Shown: positions 7,209 to 14,823 of the stretch, one piece after another
How positions within the stretch are numbered: position 1 is the first letter of the stretch
Layout of the letters: each line of letters starts with the position of its first letter
Source: SOKG01 sp964502665
GTDB lineage: Bacteria > Chloroflexota > Dehalococcoidia > SZUA-161
Assembly: GCA_964502665.1 (NCBI GenBank)
Contig: CAZCXP010000013.1
Location: 1-28,838 of the forward strand
Length of the DNA: 28,838 nt
Direction: 5' to 3'
Position numbers and translations under genes: made by a program
The notes under the pieces: model-generated
Told to the model about the DNA's origin: nothing
What the model saw: the letters and a program-made list of their open reading frames with translations, nothing else
The model's database searches: none

Positions 7209-8543
7209 ATGGCAGAAGCGCCAAGAGAGAAAACCACAGCTGTTAAGGCCACCGAGACCGTCAAAAGGGTACCTCGCTTGATTAAGGCTATGCTTATGGA
7301 GGCTCACGAAGGTAAGGCTCAGGGCAAGCCGGTCGTCTACTGCTTCCTGGGGAATAACTGTGATGAGATTGTGCGAGCTATGGGCATGGCACCGGTCTGG
7401 CCCGAGAACTGGGCCGGCTTCTGCGCTGCCGTACACCTTGCAGAGGGCTTCCTGAAAAAGGCCAACGCCGAAGGCTTTTCCGATAAACTCTGCACCTATG
7501 CCACCTGCGGCCTCGGCTTCGATATCATGCGCCAGGAGTTGGGGGAAGCGCCCCCCGATGCTCCCTTTGGCGGCCTGCCCAAGCCCGATGCGATGCTGGG
7601 CATCGGTCTGAGCATGTGCGACCCCAGACACAAATGGTTCCAAGCCGTGCAGCGTTACACCGATGTTCCTCTGCATACTATGGGTCTATTGGTGCCCCCC
7701 TACGACATAGACCTCAAGGAGGTGGAAGGCTATTACATCGATTACATGGTGGAGGAGCTGAAGGGGCTGGTCGAGTTTCTGGAGCGCATAGCCGGCAGGA
7801 AGATGGACTGGGATGAGCTGAGCCACCTTATTGATATAAGCGATGAAACCAATGACATATGGTATGAGGCCTACCAGTTGCGAAAGGCGGTTCCGGCCCC
7901 TATGCCGACGCAGGACGCCATGAGCGCCTTCGTCCCCGGCTGGTGTCTGCTCGGCACGCAGCAAGCGCTCGATTTCTGCCGAGACCTTTATGATGAGGTC
8001 AAGTATCGAGTGGAAAACAAGATAGGGGTAATCCCCGATGAGAAATATCGCCTGGTGTGGGGCATGGGCATACCGCCCTGGTTTTTCTTGCAGCTGTTCA
8101 ACTTCTTTGAGAGCTTGGGGGCAGTGTTTACCATCGAAGCCATCTATAGGCCATTTGAACCGGTGGAGATACCCGCAGGCGTGAGCCACCCTTTAGAGAG
8201 GCTGGCATGGAGGCTATACAAGCGTGGTACCTATAGACACGAAAAGGCCAGGAAACGCACCGGTGATGCCGATATCGAGTATCTTATCGAGCTAATTGAT
8301 GAATACAAGATCGACGCCGTTGTCATGCACCGGGCCTTCTCCTGCCGCACGGTGCATACCGGACAACTTCACCAGCTCGCCGTGCTTAAGAAATACCGGA
8401 ACCTGCCCTCCCTGGTCCTGGAGAGTGACATGGTGGACGTCAGCAGCTTCTCCGAAGAGGACGTCAAGAGCAGGATAGAGACCTTTATCGAGATTGTGGA
8501 CGCCCACAAGAGGGGAAAGAGCACCCATCCTTCAGCATCGTAG
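7209..8543 (+). CDS. 2-hydroxyacyl-CoA dehydratase family subunit (HgdA/BcrB-like, 444 aa)
   Basis: The larger partner of the preceding subunit. Likely [4Fe-4S] ligands are Cys100 (TYATCGLGF), Cys137 (LSMCDPRHKW) and Cys379 (AFSCRTVHTGQ); Cys95 is nearby. The C-terminal pattern SLVLESDMVDVSSFSEEDVKSR matches the family motif 'E-D-(x)-D-(x)-F-S--V-R'. Its length (444) with the 386-residue partner is close to BcrB/BcrC and to HgdA/HgdB-type pairs. Start ATG at 7209 follows AAAGGGGGCAAGG. The 2-oxoacid:ferredoxin oxidoreductase genes begin 72 bases later; in known systems such an oxidoreductase or ferredoxin supplies low-potential electrons to these enzymes via the ATPase activator. That activator is missing from the window. 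Confidence 0.9.
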   Translation: MAEAPREKTTAVKATETVKRVPRLIKAMLMEAHEGKAQGKPVVYCFLGNNCDEIVRAMGMAPVWPENWAGFCAAVHLAEGFLKKANAEGFSDKLCTYATCGLGFDIMRQELGEAPPDAPFGGLPKPDAMLGIGLSMCDPRHKWFQAVQRYTDVPLHTMGLLVPPYDIDLKEVEGYYIDYMVEELKGLVEFLERIAGRKMDWDELSHLIDISDETNDIWYEAYQLRKAVPAPMPTQDAMSAFVPGWCLLGTQQALDFCRDLYDEVKYRVENKIGVIPDEKYRLVWGMGIPPWFFLQLFNFFESLGAVFTIEAIYRPFEPVEIPAGVSHPLERLAWRLYKRGTYRHEKARKRTGDADIEYLIELIDEYKIDAVVMHRAFSCRTVHTGQLHQLAVLKKYRNLPSLVLESDMVDVSSFSEEDVKSRIETFIEIVDAHKRGKSTHPSAS

Positions 8544-8615
8544 GAATGTGCATTGCTGGAGATTGTTCTTGCGGCTCCCCTGTCGCTCGGTGTAGCTACT
8601 TGTTGGAGGTGACTA

Positions 8616-9689
8616 ATGGGAGAGAGGATTCTCGTTGAAGGCAATGAGGCTGTAGGCTGGGGTGCGATTAGCGCTGGCTGTGATTGCTACTTCGCCTATC
8701 CCATCTCGCCCCAGAATGAGATCATAGAGTTTTTCGCCCGGGAGATGCCCCAGAGGGGCAAGGTGTTTGTCCAGGCCCAATCCGAGACCGGGACGATAGG
8801 CATGCTCTATGGTGCTGCCGCCATCGGGGTTCGAGCCATGACCTCCACCTCGAGCCCAGGCTGGGGGTTGATGCAGGAGGGGATGTCCAATCTCTCCGGT
8901 GCCCGCCTCCCCTGTGTGGTGGTGCTGGTGCAGCGTGTCGGTCCTGCGGTGCAGAACCTTCAACACGCCCAGATGGATTACAACAGTGTCACCAAGGGCG
9001 GGGGTGGCGGCGGCTATAAGAACATAGTCCTGGCACCAGCCTCAGTACAGGAGACCCACGACCTGATGCAGCTAGCCTTCTATCTGGCTGACAAGTACTG
9101 CAACCCGGTGATAGTGCTAACGGATGCTCTCATGGGCCATGTTACCGAGTTCCTGGAGGTCAAGACCCTGGACTTTGGTCCGCTTCCCAGCAAGGAGGAC
9201 TGGGTGCTGAGGGTCCGAGGCCAGCGAAAGAACGGGAAGCACATCGTGGCCCCTGCCAAGGGCATGATGGAGGGCTATATTGACTACCTCCAGGACTTGA
9301 GACGTAGATATCAAGCGATGGAGTCCGAACTGAGGTACGAGGACTATAAGACGGAGGATGCTGAGCTGGTTCTTGTGGCCTATGGCTATTGTGCCCGGGT
9401 CTGCACGGAAGCGGTGGACACAGCCCGGGCTCAGGGGCTCAAGGCGGGGCTGCTGCGGCCGATAACCCTCTGGCCGTTCCCATACCAGGTGATTCGGGAC
9501 AAAGCGGCTCAGGGGTGCAAACTCCTGGTTGTGGAGGACAGCCTGGGGCTGATGGTCGATGATGTCAGGATGGGAGCGGAGGGAAAGGCCGAGGTTTCGC
9601 TGCTGGATATAACTTCTCGTCATCTCCCTTCAGAAGATGGCATGATCATGCCGGGGAGGGTACTGGAGGAGATAAGGAGGCTACTATGA
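8616..9689 (+). CDS. 2-oxoacid:ferredoxin oxidoreductase, alpha subunit
   Basis: A 357-residue alpha subunit of the KorA/VorB type, holding the N-terminal pyrimidine-binding TPP domain followed by the transketolase C-terminal-like domain. Visible marks: GNEAVGWGAISAGCDCYFAYPISP at the start, SETGTIGMLYGAAAIGVRAMTSTSSPG (conserved E for TPP activation) and LLRPITLWPFP in the C-terminal domain. The short size without the extra domains of one-chain PFOR fits a separately encoded alpha/beta/gamma/delta enzyme. It overlaps the beta subunit by four bases (ATGA), indicating translational coupling. Substrate class (pyruvate, branched 2-oxoacid, aryl pyruvate, 2-oxoglutarate) is not determined. SD is GGAGG eight bases before the ATG. 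Confidence 0.9.
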   Translation: MGERILVEGNEAVGWGAISAGCDCYFAYPISPQNEIIEFFAREMPQRGKVFVQAQSETGTIGMLYGAAAIGVRAMTSTSSPGWGLMQEGMSNLSGARLPCVVVLVQRVGPAVQNLQHAQMDYNSVTKGGGGGGYKNIVLAPASVQETHDLMQLAFYLADKYCNPVIVLTDALMGHVTEFLEVKTLDFGPLPSKEDWVLRVRGQRKNGKHIVAPAKGMMEGYIDYLQDLRRRYQAMESELRYEDYKTEDAELVLVAYGYCARVCTEAVDTARAQGLKAGLLRPITLWPFPYQVIRDKAAQGCKLLVVEDSLGLMVDDVRMGAEGKAEVSLLDITSRHLPSEDGMIMPGRVLEEIRRLL

Positions 9690-10477
9690 ACGAGGAGGCA
9701 AGAGCGGTAGCGAAGGAGAAAGTCGCGGGAACGCCATCTCTGTTCGTAACTGAGTGGTGGACGAATTTTCTGTGGGACATGTATTGCCCCGGCTGCCAGA
9801 CCCCGCTGGTGGGGCGTCTTGTTGCTGAGACGCTTGAGGAGTTGGGTGTTGGGGACAGGACAATTATGGTTATGGGCAACGGCTGCCACGCCTATCTGGC
9901 AGGGGGCTTGGACTTCGACGTCACAAGCGGTGGGCATGGCCGCGCCCCGGATATAGCTACCGCCATGAAGCGCGTCTGGCCGGATGCCATCGTATTCACT
10001 GTACAGGGTGATGGAGACTGTGTCGCCATCGGGGCTGATGCCTTGCTCGGTGCCCTGGGCCGAGGCGAGAAGTTGACTATCATCATGGTCAACAACACCA
10101 ACTACGGCACCACTGGCGGCCAGATGGCGCCTACCACCATCGTAGGGCAGGTAACCACCACCAGCCCCCGGGGAAGAAACCCCAGTGTGGAAGGATACCC
10201 GACGCATGCTGCTGAGCTCGTAGCTACATTCAAGGGGGTGGCCTATAGCGCCCGGGGATCGCTCCACACCGCAGCCAATTACCGGCGGACGAAAGGATAC
10301 GTTAGAACTGCATTCCAGAGGCAGATAGAGGGAGTCGGCCTCAGCTTCGTCGAGATTATCACCGCCTGTCCTCCCAATTGGCACCTGACGCCGTTGGAGA
10401 GCCTGAAGTGGATAGATGAGAAGGTGATCCCTGAATTCCCACTGGGCGAGTTTAAAAACGTAACTCACATTGAATAG
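9686..10477 (+). CDS. 2-oxoacid:ferredoxin oxidoreductase, beta subunit (TPP)
   Basis: A 263-residue TPP-pyrophosphate-binding beta subunit. Cys34 and Cys37 (YCPGCQ) plus Cys67 (GNGCHAY) are likely [4Fe-4S] ligands, and a GDGD...NN thiamine motif runs from residues 108-111 to 136-137 (VNNTNYGTTGGQ). The sequence SGGHGRAPDIATAMKR is characteristic. It catalyses oxidative decarboxylation of a 2-oxoacid to acyl-CoA, with electrons passed to ferredoxin. It overlaps the alpha subunit gene by four bases and is followed after 23 bases by gamma. A 286-codon antisense open frame over this gene is a by-product of its composition. Confidence 0.92.
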   Translation: MNEEARAVAKEKVAGTPSLFVTEWWTNFLWDMYCPGCQTPLVGRLVAETLEELGVGDRTIMVMGNGCHAYLAGGLDFDVTSGGHGRAPDIATAMKRVWPDAIVFTVQGDGDCVAIGADALLGALGRGEKLTIIMVNNTNYGTTGGQMAPTTIVGQVTTTSPRGRNPSVEGYPTHAAELVATFKGVAYSARGSLHTAANYRRTKGYVRTAFQRQIEGVGLSFVEIITACPPNWHLTPLESLKWIDEKVIPEFPLGEFKNVTHIE

Positions 10478-10500
10478 CAATTATCGGGAGAAGGAAAGGC

Positions 10501-11061
10501 ATGGCACGGGATAAGACATCAAGAAACGAAGTAATTATGGCTGGAATCGGTGGTATGGGTGTTCTGGTGGCTGGACGGGTTCTCTTGTGGGCGGCTGCCC
10601 AACAGTATGAGCAGGTATCCTTTCTTCCCTCCTACGGCTTCGCCAGGCGAGGAGGTGGCTCAGAGTGTACCGTCGTTTTCTCCAATGGGAAGATATCGTC
10701 TCCGCTGCTAGACCAGTCCCAGGCGATAGTGCTCCTAGATAGCTCTCAGTTCGCGGCCTATGAACCCAGGGTGCGTCCAGAAGGGCTCCTCATTACCGAG
10801 AAATCAGGTCTGGCTGCTGAGAGGGGGAGGGGGGACTACAAGCTCTATGCGTTGCCAGCTATGGAAATCGCTGTCGGCATGGGCGAGAGCGTGCTCATCG
10901 GCCTGATCATGCTCGGGGCCTACGTTACGATTATGAGATCGATCTCCCCGGAACTAATCGAAGGAGAGCTCCAGAGGAGGTTTGGAGACAACGAGAGGGT
11001 ATTGGGACGGAATATGGATGCCCTCAGGCGCGGGCTCGAACTGGGGAAAAGTGCCGGGTAG
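10501..11061 (+). CDS. 2-oxoacid:ferredoxin oxidoreductase, gamma subunit
   Basis: A 186-residue gamma subunit (CoA-binding catalytic domain of the PFOR/VOR family). The N-terminus IMAGIGGMGVLVAGRVL contains the G-x-G-G-x-G loop, and LPSYGFARRGGGSECTVVFS matches the conserved P-S-Y-G---RGG segment of this subunit. It is preceded by GAGAAGGAAAGGC before the ATG. Together with alpha and beta it forms the core enzyme, and the ferredoxin-like delta chain is found two genes on, at 12155. Confidence 0.92.
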   Translation: MARDKTSRNEVIMAGIGGMGVLVAGRVLLWAAAQQYEQVSFLPSYGFARRGGGSECTVVFSNGKISSPLLDQSQAIVLLDSSQFAAYEPRVRPEGLLITEKSGLAAERGRGDYKLYALPAMEIAVGMGESVLIGLIMLGAYVTIMRSISPELIEGELQRRFGDNERVLGRNMDALRRGLELGKSAG

Positions 11062-11099
11062 GGTCCTTATTTCCTGAGACGATTGTGAAAGGGGGGGCG

Positions 11100-12137
11100 A
11101 TGGCATTTAAGGTAGCCCAGCTTCTAGAATTACCTGGGATGCCTGACTATAGCGAGATGTTTAAACAGGCTGAGGTCGACGTGGAGTTGACCAAGAGAAT
11201 CGCCCCGGTTCCACTCACTGAGGATCAGATCATCGCCGCAGTGGGAGATGCTGATGCCGCTATCGCAGGGACCACCGTCCAGCCCTTCTCAAGGAAAGTG
11301 CTTGCCAGCTTGAGCAGCTTCAAATTCATCATGAGCATCGGAATCGGCTACGATAATCTGGATGTGGAGGCGGCCACAGAGCTCGGTATCCTGGCTGCTA
11401 ACATACCGGATTACTGCCTGGAGGAGGTATCGGACCACGCAATGGCCCTGATCCTGACCTGCACCAGGAGGGTTGTCCAGTTGAATGAATTTGTGAAAAG
11501 GGGGGATTGGAAATCACCGGCAGAGCCTTATATCCAGAGAGAGATATGGCCCAGGCTGTCGAGGCTGCGGGGGCAGACCCTGGGGCTTATCGGCTTGGGA
11601 CGGATTCCCCAGGCTCTGGTGCCCAAGGCAAAGGGTTTCGGGCTAAGGGTTATCGCCAATGACCCCCATATAGCTCCAGATATATTTCGGGAGTTCGGTG
11701 TGGAACAGGTGAGCCTGGATCAGTTGCTGGCTCAGTCGGACATCGTCTCAGTTCATGCTCCCCTGACCCTGGAGACGACACACCTTTTGGGGCTGGAGCA
11801 GTTGAAAAAGATGAAACCCACTTCCTGCCTTGTCAATACCGCCCGTGGCGCGGTAGTCGATCATGAGGCGCTATATACAGCTTTGAGCCAGGGCCAAATC
11901 TCTGTGGCGGCCATTGATGTAACCGAACCGGAACCCCTCCCCCCCGATAGTCCTCTACTAAAGCTTGATAACATCATCATCACCGCCCACTGTGCTGGCA
12001 TCTCACCTATGTCCACTGCTGCATTGCTGAGTCGTCCTGGCGAGGAGATAATCAGGGTGACTAAGGGCGAATGGCCCGTCGGTCTGCTCAACCCTCAGGT
12101 CAAGGAAAAGTACCGCCAAAAGTGGGCCCACGCTTGA
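11100..12137 (+). CDS. D-2-hydroxyacid dehydrogenase (NAD-dependent)
   Basis: A 345-residue member of the D-isomer-specific 2-hydroxyacid dehydrogenase family (PGDH/CtBP/LdhA group). Catalytic Arg249 (NTARGAV), Glu278 (EPEPLP) and His297 (TAHCAG) are all present. The NAD loop reads GLGRIPQAL (165-173), with Pro where the third Gly usually sits; Asp188 (ANDPH) would bind the ribose. I chose the ATG at 11100 because AAAGGGGGGG lies just before it; a GTG at 11085 would add five residues but lie upstream of that site. It interconverts a 2-oxoacid and a D-2-hydroxyacid. Placed between oxidoreductase subunits and in a cluster with CoA-transferase and dehydratase, it fits the reductive branch of a Stickland-like scheme (as LdhA/FldH). 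Confidence 0.88.
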   Translation: MAFKVAQLLELPGMPDYSEMFKQAEVDVELTKRIAPVPLTEDQIIAAVGDADAAIAGTTVQPFSRKVLASLSSFKFIMSIGIGYDNLDVEAATELGILAANIPDYCLEEVSDHAMALILTCTRRVVQLNEFVKRGDWKSPAEPYIQREIWPRLSRLRGQTLGLIGLGRIPQALVPKAKGFGLRVIANDPHIAPDIFREFGVEQVSLDQLLAQSDIVSVHAPLTLETTHLLGLEQLKKMKPTSCLVNTARGAVVDHEALYTALSQGQISVAAIDVTEPEPLPPDSPLLKLDNIIITAHCAGISPMSTAALLSRPGEEIIRVTKGEWPVGLLNPQVKEKYRQKWAHA

Positions 12138-12154
12138 TTCAGTGAAGGGGAGAG

Positions 12155-12421
12155 ATGATGGAGAAAAAAACTTCACGAGGGGGTAAGATGGCCAAGGGCG
12201 AGATAGTCATCGACGAGGCAATCTGCAAAGGGTGCGGCTACTGTGCCGAATTCTGTGCCAGGGGATGCATCGAGGTACCGGGCGACAAGTTCACTCCCAA
12301 GGGATATCTTCTACCCGTCTTTGCCCATCCCGAGAAGTGCAATGCCTGCGGAATCTGCGCCTGGATGTGCCCTCGCTTTGCCATCGAGGTCTACAAATAT
12401 GTGGAGGCGTCGGCCCAATAG
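12155..12421 (+). CDS. 2-oxoacid:ferredoxin oxidoreductase delta subunit (2x[4Fe-4S] ferredoxin)
   Basis: A small dicluster ferredoxin chain. Cluster motifs are CKGCGYCAEFC (CxxCxxCxxxC, with a further Cys in ARGCIEV) and CNACGICAWMCP. It carries electrons from the TPP enzyme to free ferredoxin or to a partner. There are two possible starts: the ATG at 12155 (GAAGGGGAG ahead; 88 residues, with basic leader MMEKKTSRGGK) or the ATG at 12188 (GAGGGGG ahead; 77 residues, usual family length). Family length favours 12188; I report the longer frame. It is separated from gamma by the hydroxyacid dehydrogenase gene, an unusual order. Confidence 0.88.
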   Translation: MMEKKTSRGGKMAKGEIVIDEAICKGCGYCAEFCARGCIEVPGDKFTPKGYLLPVFAHPEKCNACGICAWMCPRFAIEVYKYVEASAQ

Positions 12422-12470
12422 AACTCAGGGCAGGGTTCTTGATCCCTCACAATAAAGGGGGGTATCCGCC

Positions 12471-13535
12471 ATGAAAACGAGGATAACCGAGCTACTGGGG
12501 ATAGAACATCCGATAATCCTGGCAGCGATGGCGTGGATCGGCGATGTCGATCTAACTGCAGCCGTCTCCGAAGCTGGCGGTCTGGGAACCCTGGGCCCAA
12601 ACGCCGGACAGGTAGAGGTAACCACGGATGTCTACGAGACCGGGGAGCGTCTAAGAGAGCAAATCAGGCAGGTGAGGAGCCTTACCGATAAGCCGTTCGC
12701 TGTCAATTTTGTTGTGGGGGTACCGGGATTGGACAGGGAATTCAGCAATCGATGTGTGGAGGTGGGAATCGAGGAGCGAGTCCCTGTAGCCATAGTGTCC
12801 CAAGGAGACCCGAAGGTATACACTCCGAGGCTAAAGGATGCTGGAATAACCGTTCTGCACACATCTTCCAGCGTGGAACACGCTAAAAAGGCGGAGGAGG
12901 CAGGGGTTGATGCCGTAATCGCCACAGGGCTTGAGGGGGGTGGCCACAGTGGCTTTTTCGAGGTCACTACTTTCTGCCTGGTGCCTCAGGTAGCCGATGC
13001 ACTCAAGATACCGGTGATCGCTGCTGGGGGGGTTGGGGATGCCCGGGGACTTGTGGCTGCCCTGGCCTTAGGAGCTGAAGGGGTCTACATGGGTACCCGA
13101 TTTATAGCTACTAAGGAATGCCATGCTCACTCCAATGTCAAGAAGCTAATACTGGACTCCAATGAGACAAGCTCGGTAGCGATAAGGCATGGCATAAGGG
13201 GCATGGCAGGGCCGGGAGACCGTGGTTTTGTCGATGAGCGTCGCGGCATATTGAGGATGCTCGTCGATGACCACATTCGTGAAACACTGGACCGGGAAGG
13301 TTATACGTATGAAGCTCTGGCGCCTTTTATGGTGCTGCCAACCCCTGAAAAGGGAGGCAGCAGTACAGCAGGCGGACTGATATATGGTGATGTCGAGTAT
13401 CACGCTATCATGGCCGGGGGCCAGGTGGTTGGTATGATCAGAGACATCCCTACCTGCCAAGAGCTTGTCAGGCGGATTGTTGAGGGCGCGGAGGAAATAA
13501 CGGGATCCCTGAAGGCGAAGATAATCGCTAAGTAA
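12471..13535 (+). CDS. Nitronate monooxygenase / FabK-like FMN flavoprotein
   Basis: A 354-residue (beta/alpha)8 FMN protein of the 2-nitropropane dioxygenase family. Visible marks: TELLGIEHPIILAAM at the N-terminus, ATGLEGGGHSGFF with the family His159, and the FMN-phosphate site AAGGVGDARG plus GAEGVYMGTRF (around 184-211). The family covers nitronate monooxygenases and NADH-dependent enoyl-ACP reductases (FabK), and many members in anaerobe gene clusters are uncharacterised. In a cluster of acyl-CoA enzymes, an enoyl thioester or quinone reductase role is as likely as nitronate oxidation. SD AAAGGGGGG precedes the ATG. The acyl-CoA dehydrogenase frame begins one base after its stop. Confidence 0.85.
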   Translation: MKTRITELLGIEHPIILAAMAWIGDVDLTAAVSEAGGLGTLGPNAGQVEVTTDVYETGERLREQIRQVRSLTDKPFAVNFVVGVPGLDREFSNRCVEVGIEERVPVAIVSQGDPKVYTPRLKDAGITVLHTSSSVEHAKKAEEAGVDAVIATGLEGGGHSGFFEVTTFCLVPQVADALKIPVIAAGGVGDARGLVAALALGAEGVYMGTRFIATKECHAHSNVKKLILDSNETSSVAIRHGIRGMAGPGDRGFVDERRGILRMLVDDHIRETLDREGYTYEALAPFMVLPTPEKGGSSTAGGLIYGDVEYHAIMAGGQVVGMIRDIPTCQELVRRIVEGAEEITGSLKAKIIAK

Positions 13536-13536
13536 G

Positions 13537-14796
13537 GTGGCCTGCGAGGCTATTAGCGATGAGGTAAGGGCTATCCAAATTGAAGCCGATGTGCCAGCCT
13601 TGGCAAGGAGGTGGAACACGGACTTCCAGTTTACTGAACAACAGGAAAGGTTCAGAGGGGAGGTTCGCGACTTCCTGCGAAAGGAGCTTACTCCCGAGTT
13701 TCTGCGCGACATTGGGGCAAGGCCACCGGCATATCTGGCGTATTCTCCAGAGTTCACCCGCAAGCTAGTGCAGAAGGGCTGGCTGGGAATAGGGTGGCCC
13801 ACCGAATACGGAGGACAAGGACGCCCCTATATGGAACAACTGGTTTACAACGAGGAGCTTGGATACCACGGGGCACCAATAGGATGCCATTTCCTCGCTG
13901 AGACCATAGCGGGCCCTACGCTGATGATGGTGGGCAGTCCGGAGCAGAAGAAGGAGTATCTGCCCCGGATCTTGGCCGGAGAGATCACCTTCTGCCTGGG
14001 TTACACCGAGCCTGGCGCTGGCTCCGATTTGGCTTCACTCCAGACCAGTGCCGTAGCCAATGGGGATGACTATGTCATTAGCGGGCAAAAGATGTTTATC
14101 ACCCTTGCCCAGCACGCCCACTACTGCTTGCTAGCAGCCAGAACCGATCCCGATGCTCCCAAGCACCGGGGCATCAGCTTGTTCATCGTAGACATGAAGA
14201 CCCCGGGCATAACGGCGCGCCCTACATTGACCATAGGTGACATGCTGGTAAACGACATCTTTCTCGACGACGTGCGCGTTCCTAAGACTGCCATTGTGGG
14301 CGAGGAGAATAAGGGGTGGAATCACCTGGGCATCGCCTTGGACTACGAGAGGGCGTACTCGGCAGCGGCAGCAGCCTACCTTCAACGTACCCTGGAGGAG
14401 TTGCTGGAATATGCCAGGGAGACACGCCATAACGGTCAACCCCTCAGCAAAGACCCCCGGGTGCGGCACAAGCTTGCCCAACTGGCCACTGAACTCGAGG
14501 TGGGGCGCATGTTTGGCTATCGTGTTGCTTGGCTACTGGAGAAAGGGAACGTCCCTTTCCACGAGGCATCGATAGGCAAGGTGTTTACCTCTGAACTGGA
14601 ACGGCGCCTAACAAGTATCGGGATGGAGATAGCAGGGCTCTATGGGCAACTGAAGGAGAAATCCAAATGGGCACCGCTCCAGGGGAGCATGGAGCGTGCG
14701 TGCCAGCTTGCCTTTATGGTTACCATTGGCGGGGGCACCAGTGAGATCCAGCGGTCTATCATTGCCATAATGGGCCTGGGCCTGCCCCGCCAGTAA
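13537..14796 (+). CDS. Acyl-CoA dehydrogenase
   Basis: A 419-residue FAD enzyme oxidising acyl-CoA to 2-enoyl-CoA or the reverse. N-terminal domain FQFTEQQERFRGEVRDFLRKEL, FAD/substrate loops YTEPGAGSDLASLQT and ISGQKMFIT, and C-terminal IGGGTSEIQRSIIAIMGLGLPR are diagnostic. The common catalytic Glu of the YEGT motif is replaced by Gly (398-400); Glu271 in ALDYERAY aligns with the alternative base used by isovaleryl-CoA dehydrogenase, which I infer serves here. The start is uncertain: GTG at 13537 has only a poor SD and relies on coupling to the preceding stop, and GTG or TTG codons around residues 19-22 are alternatives. No electron-transfer flavoprotein genes are in the window. Confidence 0.9.
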   Translation: MACEAISDEVRAIQIEADVPALARRWNTDFQFTEQQERFRGEVRDFLRKELTPEFLRDIGARPPAYLAYSPEFTRKLVQKGWLGIGWPTEYGGQGRPYMEQLVYNEELGYHGAPIGCHFLAETIAGPTLMMVGSPEQKKEYLPRILAGEITFCLGYTEPGAGSDLASLQTSAVANGDDYVISGQKMFITLAQHAHYCLLAARTDPDAPKHRGISLFIVDMKTPGITARPTLTIGDMLVNDIFLDDVRVPKTAIVGEENKGWNHLGIALDYERAYSAAAAAYLQRTLEELLEYARETRHNGQPLSKDPRVRHKLAQLATELEVGRMFGYRVAWLLEKGNVPFHEASIGKVFTSELERRLTSIGMEIAGLYGQLKEKSKWAPLQGSMERACQLAFMVTIGGGTSEIQRSIIAIMGLGLPRQ

Positions 14797-14823
14797 CGAG
14801 CTGATGGAGTGAGGTTTTACCTT

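Noticed and set aside
6037..8543. Naming the pair benzoyl-CoA reductase outright
   Set aside because: Family features are shared with 2-hydroxyacyl-CoA dehydratases, and the BcrAD subunits and the dienoyl-CoA hydratase genes of that pathway are missing from the window.
9620..10480. A 286-codon minus-strand open frame
   Set aside because: It mirrors the oxidoreductase beta subunit gene, which has full TPP and cysteine motifs; no recognisable domain is on the minus strand.
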